DNA of 15,662 nucleotides from SHLQ01 sp047638715. Lineage in GTDB: Bacteria; Actinomycetota; Acidimicrobiia; Acidimicrobiales; SHLQ01. Below are positions 7,221-13,368 of the stretch, piece after piece. The notes beneath the pieces were generated by a model. That model saw only the letters and a list, made by a program, of their open reading frames with translations. It searched no databases and was not told the origin of the DNA. The position numbers and the translations under genes were made by a program. Position 1 is the first letter of the stretch. Each line of letters starts with the position of its first letter. The stretch covers positions 1 through 15,662 of the forward strand of contig JBLIMK010000091.1 of NCBI GenBank assembly GCA_047638715.1, in the 5' to 3' direction.

Positions 7221-8137
7221 CTCGATCCTGGACCGACATGGATTCGTTCGAAGCCTTTCTCGATGATGGTGGCATCGTCGAGGTCGATGACGACATGCCC
7301 GACGAGTTTCGGAGCGCGGTCTTCACGTTCATCGAGATGCACGCCAACAGCGAATACATGGGCGGGCTCACCGAGCGCGATTGGATTCCGAAAACTCCAG
7401 GCCTACGCCACAAGATGAGCGTGCTTGCAAAGACCCAGGACGAGATCGGGCACGGGCATCTGCTCTACATGATCGCGGCCGATATGGGCATCAAGACACG
7501 CACGGAGATGCTGGAAGACCTGATGGCTGGCAAGAGCCGCTTCCATAATGTTTTTCATTACAAGGCGGAGACGTGGGGCGATCAGGTCGCGATCGCGTTC
7601 CTGGTCGACGCTGCTGCACTGGCGAGTCAGCAGGCGGTGTTCAAGAACTGCAGCTACGGTCCGTATCGCAGGATCCTCAAGCGGATCATCAGCGAAGAGG
7701 GGTTCCACATGCGCCTCGGCGAAGACCGAATGATGCGCATCGCCCAAGGCACCGACATCCAGAAGGAGATCTTCCAGGGGGCGCTCGACCGATGGTTCTG
7801 GCCAGCGCTGCAACTTTTCGGCCCCGACTCCAAGCCAAACGACGTGTTGCTGCGATGGCACATCAAGAGCGAGCGCAACGAGGTGCTACGAGACAAGTGG
7901 GTGCAGAAGTTCGTCCCGATGTTGCAGAGTTACGGGTTCAGCGTTCCGGCGCCGGACCTCAGCTACGACAAAGAGACCAGCAAGTGGGATGTCGGCCCAA
8001 TCGACTGGGAACCGCTGAAGAAGACGTTGGCCCAAGGTGGCCCCGATTCCGCTAGGCGCATCAAAACGGCCAAAGACAGCTGGGACCAAACCGCCTGGGC
8101 CAGGAACGCGCTGAACGCGGTGGGGGTTGACAGATGA
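7217..8137 (+). CDS. paaA: PaaA: catalytic di-iron subunit of ring-1,2-phenylacetyl-CoA epoxidase
   Basis: Catalytic subunit of the multicomponent epoxidase that inserts oxygen into the aromatic ring of phenylacetyl-CoA. At 306 residues it matches the family (E. coli about 309). The ferritin-like four-helix core carries two carboxylate-histidine motifs: D75-E76-I-G-H79 (in KTQDEIGHGHLL) and E160-E161-G-F-H164 (in ISEEGFHMRLGED). Earlier, FIEMHANSEYMGG matches the first helix that supplies a further ligand. The C terminus (SWDQTAWARNALNAVG) is typical of actinobacterial PaaA. Start ATG 7217 overlaps the paaZ stop and the stop overlaps an ATG for paaD, both ATGA. The electron donor PaaE is not encoded nearby. 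Confidence 0.95.
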   Translation: MTRSWTDMDSFEAFLDDGGIVEVDDDMPDEFRSAVFTFIEMHANSEYMGGLTERDWIPKTPGLRHKMSVLAKTQDEIGHGHLLYMIAADMGIKTRTEMLEDLMAGKSRFHNVFHYKAETWGDQVAIAFLVDAAALASQQAVFKNCSYGPYRRILKRIISEEGFHMRLGEDRMMRIAQGTDIQKEIFQGALDRWFWPALQLFGPDSKPNDVLLRWHIKSERNEVLRDKWVQKFVPMLQSYGFSVPAPDLSYDKETSKWDVGPIDWEPLKKTLAQGGPDSARRIKTAKDSWDQTAWARNALNAVGVDR

Positions 8138-8739
8138 CTGTATTGCGTCTTGATATCTCGGTTCCCCCTGACGGCGGTATACGCACGAAGGGGACGCCTT
8201 CGGCGAGAGGGGAGCGGAGCTCGCGAAGTGACCGTGAAAGCGAAGTGGGGATCTCGACCGGAAGTGTCGAGCGCGATAGGACGCTGGAACTCAAGGCGGA
8301 GGTGCTCTCCGCCGTATCCGGCGTTGACGATCCTGAATATCCTGGTGTTTCGATTGTGGATCTCGGTCTTCTGGAATCGGTCGAGGTCGACGCTGACGGA
8401 ACTGTGTCTATTGGGTTGATCCCTACTTTTTCGGGGTGTCCGGCCTTGGCGATGATCGCCGCGGATGTCGAAGCTGCGGTTCGGGCCGTCGAAGGGGTGG
8501 CCGACGTATCGGTCAACTGGCTCCGTTCGCCCGCGTGGTCGCCTGAACGCCTGAGCGACCGTGGCCGTGAAGCCCTCGCTCGTGAGTTCACCGTTGCCGT
8601 GCAGATCGGCAACCGAACGCCTGAATGCCCGCTGTGTGGCGGTCCGACCGTCGAGCAAAGCATGTTTGGCCCCAGCCGGTGTCGATCCGTGCATCGATGC
8701 GAAGCCTGTCGTGAAACCGTCGAAGTGATGCGAGGTTGA
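8134..8739 (+). CDS. paaD: PaaD: DUF59/MIP18-type Fe-S maturation protein, with odd N-terminal 50 residues
   Basis: PaaD is needed for phenylacetyl-CoA epoxidase activity, probably by helping Fe-S assembly. The DUF59 domain spans about 52-130 (VDDPEYPGVSIVDLG, then PTFSGCP with C102). The C-terminal part carries C165, C168, C183, C189 and C192, the usual zinc-like Cys cluster. From ATG 8134 (ATGA overlap with paaA) the protein has 201 residues, against 165 in E. coli. The extra length is an Arg/Ser/Glu-rich, low-complexity stretch (about residues 15-48) coded by palindrome-rich DNA. An internal GTG at 8245 would give 164 residues, almost the E. coli length, but lacks a good ribosome-binding site. 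I prefer 8134 because every neighbouring junction is coupled, but the true start is uncertain. Confidence 0.85.
   Translation: MTVLRLDISVPPDGGIRTKGTPSARGERSSRSDRESEVGISTGSVERDRTLELKAEVLSAVSGVDDPEYPGVSIVDLGLLESVEVDADGTVSIGLIPTFSGCPALAMIAADVEAAVRAVEGVADVSVNWLRSPAWSPERLSDRGREALAREFTVAVQIGNRTPECPLCGGPTVEQSMFGPSRCRSVHRCEACRETVEVMRG
8186..8228. repeat. Overlapping GC-rich palindromes at the paaA-paaD junction
   Basis: Two inverted repeats share sequence. CGAAGG (8186-8191) pairs with CCTTCG (8197-8202) across five bases. CTTCGGCGAG (8198-8207) pairs with CTCGCGAAG (8220-8228) across a 12-base loop with one bulged G. Further GCGAAG units follow at 8223 and 8240. The two hairpins are mutually exclusive because they share 8198-8202. 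The stretch reads as the non-conserved N terminus of PaaD. It looks like a small REP- or RPE-type palindromic element inserted in frame, or a regulatory mRNA structure between paaA and paaD. Confidence 0.5.
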
Positions 8740-8741
8740 CC

Positions 8742-9017
8742 ATGGCGACATACGAAGTATTTCTGAAGAAGGACGGCCGCGACGAGTATCGCCACGCGGG
8801 CGCCCTCGATGCGGCAAACGATGAATTGGCGATGGTGATGGCTCGTGAGAGTTACATCCGCCGAGCCGAGGGTGACCGGGTGTGGCTGGTGGATCGTGCG
8901 CACGTGCTGGTCGGCGATCCCGACTTCATTGCGCCCAACGCCGACAAGCCACATCGTCATCACGATGGAGCCGCCGTCGCAGCACGCCGCAAAGCGGCGA
9001 GGGAGGTCAGTGAATGA
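8742..9017 (+). CDS. paaB: PaaB: subunit of phenylacetyl-CoA epoxidase
   Basis: Small accessory subunit of the epoxidase, thought to bridge the PaaAC units. The product has 91 residues from ATG 8742, which has GAGGT at 8732-8736 five bases upstream; an in-frame TTG at 8736 is less likely. It begins with the family strand TYEVFLKKDGRDEYRHAG, followed by DAANDELAMVMARESYIRRAEGD and VWLVDRAHV, all characteristic of PaaB (PF06243). The C-terminal tail is His/Arg/Ala-rich. paaD ends two bases before this start, and the stop overlaps the paaC start by ATGA. Confidence 0.93.
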   Translation: MATYEVFLKKDGRDEYRHAGALDAANDELAMVMARESYIRRAEGDRVWLVDRAHVLVGDPDFIAPNADKPHRHHDGAAVAARRKAAREVSE

Positions 9018-9775
9018 GCATCGAGGCAACTCCTGGATTGCGAGAGTTCCTTCTGGCCTTTGCCGACGACGAACACTTCATGGGCCAACACCACACCGAG
9101 TGGATCGGCGTTGCGCCGTTTCTTGAGGAAGACCTTGCGCTCGCGAGCATCGGCCAGGACGAGCTCGGGCATGCGGCCATGCTCTACGAGCTGGTGCTCG
9201 AACTCGACGGTATCGAAGCGACCGATATCGAGATCGATCGGCTCGCATATCGCCGGGCCGACGATGAATACCTCTCGTGTCCGTTCACCGAATATCCGAC
9301 GACCGATTGGGCCGAGGCGCTCGTTCGTCATTGGATCTACGACACCTTCGAATCGCTTCGCTGGGGTCTCGTGGCCGAATCGTCCTATCAACCTTTGGCT
9401 GACGCAGCGGTTCGCGCCGGACGCGAGGAGATCTACCACCTTCGTCATGCCGATGCGCTCATCGACACCTTGATGGTCGACGCCGAAGCGCGGGAGCGCC
9501 TGATGGCCGCAGTTTTGAAACTCGAGCGGCTGGCCTACACGCTTCCATCGGACACCTCGAGTGATGAAGACCGGTTAGTCGCTGCTGGAATTATTTCGGA
9601 CCACATGTCCACGTTGGACCGCCCCCTCATGCAAGCGATCGCGACGCGCTTCGAGACGCAACTTAGGCCGAGAGACTTGCCGGAGTACGACCGAGCGCAG
9701 CGCTCCGAGCCCTTTGGGCCGCTCATTGCCCGGATGCGTGAGGTCTTCGATCTCGACCCGTCTGCGGTCTGGTAA
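9014..9775 (+). CDS. paaC: PaaC: structural ferritin-like subunit of phenylacetyl-CoA epoxidase
   Basis: PaaC pairs with PaaA in the epoxidase core and is regarded as mainly structural in E. coli. This product has 253 residues, the family size, and is rich in helices. Ferritin-like signatures are visible at D49-E50-L-G-H53 (IGQDELGHAAMLYEL) and E138-E139-I-Y-H142 (REEIYHLRHADAL), plus RHWIYDTFESLRW near 105-117. ATG 9014 overlaps the paaB stop. The gene ends one base before a possible TTG start of paaX, with no paaE between. Confidence 0.93.
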   Translation: MSIEATPGLREFLLAFADDEHFMGQHHTEWIGVAPFLEEDLALASIGQDELGHAAMLYELVLELDGIEATDIEIDRLAYRRADDEYLSCPFTEYPTTDWAEALVRHWIYDTFESLRWGLVAESSYQPLADAAVRAGREEIYHLRHADALIDTLMVDAEARERLMAAVLKLERLAYTLPSDTSSDEDRLVAAGIISDHMSTLDRPLMQAIATRFETQLRPRDLPEYDRAQRSEPFGPLIARMREVFDLDPSAVW

Positions 9776-9784
9776 TTGGCGCTG

Positions 9785-10699
9785 ATGGATCGTTCGTTGA
9801 TTGAGGCATGGGCGAGCGAAGCTGACATCTCGGCGCGCTCGGTGCTGGTCACGATTATCGGCGACACGTTGGTCCCCGTCGGTGCGTCGTTGTGGATGAG
9901 CCAGATGCTGCAATTGACCGATGTGTTCGGCTTCAGCGATCGGCTCGTGCGTACCTCGATGACACGTCTCAACGGTGAAGGTTGGCTGAGCAACGAGCGG
10001 GTCGGCCGCCAGAGCCGCTATCACCTCACCGAGCTGGCCCTTCGAGAGTCCGCGCAGGCTGCCGAGCAAATCTATGGCGTGGACGATGCGGACTGGGAGG
10101 GTGAGTGGACGCTGCTGTTCCTCAATAACCCGGGATCGAACGCGTCCGATTCGGCCACGATCGCCGATCATCTTCGCTGGAATGGGTTTGTCCGGATCGG
10201 CCGCGATCTCCTGGCTTCGCCAACTTGCAAACCCGATGTCGTCCGGGAGCTCGTGGCGCTGATCGCACCCGACGTTCGCCCGGTCATTGCAACGGCCGCG
10301 TTCACCGAGCTCGGGCGATTGGTCGAGGAAGGTTTCTTCCTCGCCGACGCTGACGTCGATGAGCTTGCGCGGGCTTACGCGGCGTTCGTGGATTGTTATG
10401 AACGGCTCGCCGTTGACGCTGGATCGTTGGAGCCCGAGGTGGCCTACGGTGTGCGAACGATGATGGTGCATGACCTTCGCCGGATCCGGCTTCGATGGCC
10501 TGATCTTCCCGCCGCGACCCGGCCGACCGATTGGGCGGGCGATGTCGCGGCCCAGGTTGCGACCACGTTGTATGAACCGTTGACCGAAAGAGCCTCGTCA
10601 TGGCTCGGCGAGGTCTTCGGGCGAGACTATCCATCAACTATTCCAGGCCGCTTCTGCCCGCTTTGGACAGGAAGAGAGGGGCGAGATGTCTGGGTATGA
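9785..10699 (+). CDS. paaX: PaaX-type transcriptional repressor of phenylacetate catabolism
   Basis: Regulator of 304 residues. PaaX proteins repress paa promoters and are released by phenylacetyl-CoA. The N-terminal winged helix is clear: SARSVLVTIIGD followed by a recognition region at about residues 50-84 (FGFSDRLVRTSMTRLNGEGWLSNERVGR, split here by a position range rather than quoted in full) and RYHLTE. The central and C-terminal parts fit the PaaX families (WEGEWTLLFLNN, LRWNGFVRIGRDLLASP, MMVHDLRRIRLRWPDLP). I chose ATG 9785; a TTG at 9776, right after the paaC stop, would add three residues, and neither has a strong ribosome-binding site. The last 14 bases overlap paaK. Being inside the operon it probably regulates itself, likely through the inverted repeat at 4267-4311. 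Confidence 0.9.
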   Translation: MDRSLIEAWASEADISARSVLVTIIGDTLVPVGASLWMSQMLQLTDVFGFSDRLVRTSMTRLNGEGWLSNERVGRQSRYHLTELALRESAQAAEQIYGVDDADWEGEWTLLFLNNPGSNASDSATIADHLRWNGFVRIGRDLLASPTCKPDVVRELVALIAPDVRPVIATAAFTELGRLVEEGFFLADADVDELARAYAAFVDCYERLAVDAGSLEPEVAYGVRTMMVHDLRRIRLRWPDLPAATRPTDWAGDVAAQVATTLYEPLTERASSWLGEVFGRDYPSTIPGRFCPLWTGREGRDVWV

Positions 10700-11960
10700 G
10701 GCGATCGAGACGGCGAGCGTCGACGAGTTGCGTGCGCTCCAGCTCGAGCGCATGCGGGCAACGTTGGCGCATAGTTACGCGAACGTCGGGCATTACACCC
10801 GAGCCTTCGATGCTGCCGGCCTGGCGCCCGACGATCTCACGTCGCTCGACGATCTCGCCAAGTTTCCGTTTCTCGTGAAGGACGACCTGCGGGCCAATTA
10901 TCCGTTCGACATGTTTGCCGTTCCCCGTGACCAAGTGGTCCGCGTGCACGCGTCGTCGGGAACGACGGGCCAGCCAACCGTTGTCGGGTATACCAAGGCC
11001 GACATCGATACGTGGGCGACCGTGGTCGCCCGGTCGATCTACGCGGCGGGCGGACGACCCGGCGACATCACACACGTGGCGTACGGCTACGGCCTGTTCA
11101 CCGGCGGGTTGGGTGCTCACTATGGCGCCGAGAAGTTGGGCTGCACAGTCGTGCCGATGGGTGGGGGCCAGACCGCCAAGCAGGTGCAGCTGATCACCGA
11201 CTTCAAACCACGGGTCATCTTGGTGACGCCGTCGTATTGCCTGAACCTCATCGACGAGATGGAATCGCAAGGCCTCGACCCCCGTGAATCGTCGATCGAG
11301 GTCGGCATCTTCGGCGCCGAGCCGTGGAGCGACGGTCTGCGCGATGAGATCGAGAGCCGCATGGGTATCGATGCGGTCGACATCTACGGACTCTCCGAGG
11401 TGATCGGTCCGGGTGTTGCTCAGGAGTGCGTCGAAACCAAGGATGGCCTCACGGTGTGGGAGGACCACTTCTATCCCGAGATCGTCGACCCCGACACTGG
11501 CGAGGTGCTGCCCGACGGCGAGTTCGGCGAGCTCGTGTTCACGTCGCTGACCAAGGTGGCGATGCCGGTCATTCGATATCGAACGCGCGATCTCACTCGC
11601 CTCCTGCCTGGAACCGCCCGCACGATGCGCCGAATCGAACGAATCTCGGGACGCTCCGACGACATGCTCATCATCCGCGGCGTCAACGTTTTCCCGAGCC
11701 AGGTCGAGGCGCAGATCATGTCGGTTGACGGCCTCAGCCCGCACTTCCAGCTGATCCTCACCCAAGCCGGCAATATGACGGACCTCGCCATCAACGTCGA
11801 ACCTGACCCAGCGCACAGCGGCGATTCCAGCCAGCTAGCCACGGCGCTAGCCAAGCGGGTCAAGGACTTCATCGGCGTCTCGAGCAAGGTCACGATCGCC
11901 GACCTCGGAACTGTCCCTCGTAGCCAAGGCAAAGCCCAGCGGGTCGTCGACGATCGTTAG
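10686..11960 (+). CDS. paaK: PaaK: phenylacetate-CoA ligase
   Basis: ATP-dependent ligase that makes phenylacetyl-CoA from phenylacetate and CoA, the entry step of the pathway and the source of the PaaX inducer. The product has 424 residues, within the usual 420-440. Visible motifs are the ATP loop SSGTTGQPT at 90-98, YGYGLFTGGLG at about 138-148, YGLSEVIGPGVAQEC near 239-253, and the adenylate-forming C-terminal lid with RGVNVFPSQVE and the catalytic lysine K416 in GKAQRVVD. A good ribosome-binding site (GAGAGGGG, 10674-10681) precedes ATG 10686 inside the end of paaX. The stop is shared with the end of the convergent HNH gene, leaving no room for a terminator between them. Confidence 0.95.
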   Translation: MSGYEAIETASVDELRALQLERMRATLAHSYANVGHYTRAFDAAGLAPDDLTSLDDLAKFPFLVKDDLRANYPFDMFAVPRDQVVRVHASSGTTGQPTVVGYTKADIDTWATVVARSIYAAGGRPGDITHVAYGYGLFTGGLGAHYGAEKLGCTVVPMGGGQTAKQVQLITDFKPRVILVTPSYCLNLIDEMESQGLDPRESSIEVGIFGAEPWSDGLRDEIESRMGIDAVDIYGLSEVIGPGVAQECVETKDGLTVWEDHFYPEIVDPDTGEVLPDGEFGELVFTSLTKVAMPVIRYRTRDLTRLLPGTARTMRRIERISGRSDDMLIIRGVNVFPSQVEAQIMSVDGLSPHFQLILTQAGNMTDLAINVEPDPAHSGDSSQLATALAKRVKDFIGVSSKVTIADLGTVPRSQGKAQRVVDDR

Positions 11961-13213
11961 TCCCAGCCGAGGCTGTCGCCTTTGGCTTGGTTGTCTGCGC
12001 CGTTGATCATTTGTCCGTTGTTCAGGTCGGTGGGTCCCAGTTTGGATGCTGGTTTGATGTGGTCTGCTTGGAGCCACCGGAACGGAGCCTGTGTGCCCAG
12101 GGCGCATAGGCCGCGTTGTTGCACGAGGAGAGCATTGATCTGAGATTTGGTGAAGAACCTGATGTCGGTTCCATGATTTACAACTTTGTTGTCGGCTGAC
12201 ATGACCATTCGCCGCAACCGGGCAGCGAGCAACACACCCAACGCATGTCTCGGGTGGATAGGAGTACCGCGGATTGTTTCGCAGCGGCCGTCGATGTCGT
12301 CCCATGCGATCGGGAGCTCGAAGGGGTCTATGTTCAACGGGTTAGACCCATCGGGGTTGATGTGTCCGAACATTCGGGCCAATAGGTCTTCAGCGAGCTT
12401 CTCGGACATGACGATGTTGACCAAAAAATCTGGGTACGAACCATCTTCGCGTCGCCACCCACGAACCATCAACCGCAGCAAAGCGTGGAGGTTCTTTTGT
12501 GTCTGGGAGGTAACTGGTGCGTTCGGGTCGTCGTTTAGTTGTTCGCGTTCGTTGCGTTCCAGCTTTTTGACTTCAGCGTCGTGCATAGTAAGAAACGCTT
12601 CGCCGGTGAGCGGGTCCATGAGGATGCTGACGGCGACGTCGCCGTTTGTCTTACTGCGGACACGCATCCCGTATTTGGGGTCGGTTGGGTCGGTGAGTTC
12701 ACCGTCAGGGTCAGCAGCGTTGAGCCAGTAAGCAACGATCTGTTTCCATTCGGTCCACTCAAAGTTGTGGGCAGCCTCGACGAGCAGGTTCTGGTCGCGG
12801 ATCATGAACGCATGTGTTCGATGGCTATCGATTGTTTTCAACTCAGCAACATGCGAGCGCGACAACACACCACCGGTGAGCGCACCATGTAGCAGAGGCA
12901 GATCGTTGAGCCAGATCGCCATCGCCCGATCCGAACCGATAGCGCGCACTGGTTGATGCGTGGTCTTGGCCAAATGTGTGGTGAGCACCCGATTCCCGAA
13001 CCGGGCAGACAAACCAGAACCCTCAGCCTCCTGAATCGCCGCGAACTCGAGACCCTGCGCCTGAGACACAAGATCACACGTTCGCGTGAGCACGGTGTCG
13101 AGTTCTTCGTGGTCCAACCCGAGAAGCGAAAGTTCAGCAAGATCATCGACCACGTCATCGAGGCGACCCAAGAGATCGTTCAAATAGGTATTGCGGTGAT
13201 CAACAGTCGACAT
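11957..13213 (-). CDS. DUF222/13E12-type HNH endonuclease-like protein, LexA-controlled
   Basis: Protein of 418 residues from the ATG at 13213, which has AGGAGG (complement of 13221-13226) seven bases upstream. The body is a DUF222-like helical domain (LDDVVDDLAELSLLGLDHEELD, given here as about residues 18-39; GVLSRSHVAELKTI; LLVEAAHNFEWTEW; DPLTGEAFLTM). The C terminus has an HNH-like segment: C370, then ADHIKP with H385, TDLNN with N398/N399, and NQAKGD with N408. The usual second Cys, the Cys of the final knuckle and the last His are replaced (Asn404 and Asp407 at the latter two), so metal binding and nuclease activity are doubtful. GC is lower than nearby genes (50% in 12001-12060 against 62% in 11701-11760, counted by eye), suggesting acquisition. 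Members are often multicopy in actinobacteria; their cellular role is poorly defined. Confidence 0.85.
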   Translation of the reverse strand: MSTVDHRNTYLNDLLGRLDDVVDDLAELSLLGLDHEELDTVLTRTCDLVSQAQGLEFAAIQEAEGSGLSARFGNRVLTTHLAKTTHQPVRAIGSDRAMAIWLNDLPLLHGALTGGVLSRSHVAELKTIDSHRTHAFMIRDQNLLVEAAHNFEWTEWKQIVAYWLNAADPDGELTDPTDPKYGMRVRSKTNGDVAVSILMDPLTGEAFLTMHDAEVKKLERNEREQLNDDPNAPVTSQTQKNLHALLRLMVRGWRREDGSYPDFLVNIVMSEKLAEDLLARMFGHINPDGSNPLNIDPFELPIAWDDIDGRCETIRGTPIHPRHALGVLLAARLRRMVMSADNKVVNHGTDIRFFTKSQINALLVQQRGLCALGTQAPFRWLQADHIKPASKLGPTDLNNGQMINGADNQAKGDSLGWD

Positions 13214-13290
13214 TGGTTCGCCTCCTTCCACGGGCAGTCATCTTCCTAAAGCGAAGAATTAGCTCTCGTGGGGGGCGAGCAGGGACTGCG

Positions 13291-13320
13291 AGCATACATC
13301 GAACACCAGTTCGATTCCAA
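13291..13320 (-). promoter_or_regulatory. Promoter of the HNH gene
   Basis: On the minus strand, TTGGAA (complement of 13315-13320) and TATGCT (complement of 13291-13296) are separated by 18 bases and fit -35 and -10 elements moderately well. Transcription would start near 13284, leaving a leader of about 70 bases before the ATG at 13213. Confidence 0.55.
13299..13314. promoter_or_regulatory. Perfect LexA (SOS) box TCGAACACCAGTTCGA
   Basis: TCGAAC-N4-GTTCGA with both halves perfect, the form described for mycobacterial LexA. The palindrome fills nearly the whole -35/-10 spacer of the HNH gene promoter, so bound LexA would block RNA polymerase. The HNH gene is therefore predicted to be induced by DNA damage. 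It is the only perfect copy I found in the window. Confidence 0.8.
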
Positions 13321-13368
13321 CCTTCCGGTCGAAAAATCTAGAAGTTAGTCAGAGAAGCGATGCTCCGG

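Noticed and set aside
7963..9029. Minus-strand open frames of about 280-320 codons opposite the end of paaA, paaD and paaB
   Set aside because: No domain, no ribosome-binding site, low-complexity Arg/Ser/Thr composition, and the plus strand is clearly coding.
9776..9784. TTG at 9776 as the paaX start
   Set aside because: It adds only three residues and has no better ribosome-binding site than the ATG at 9785; it remains possible but is less favoured.
13214..13368. A terminator or small gene between the membrane partner gene and the HNH gene
   Set aside because: Apart from the promoter and LexA box I see no GC-rich hairpin with a T run and no plausible short coding frame.
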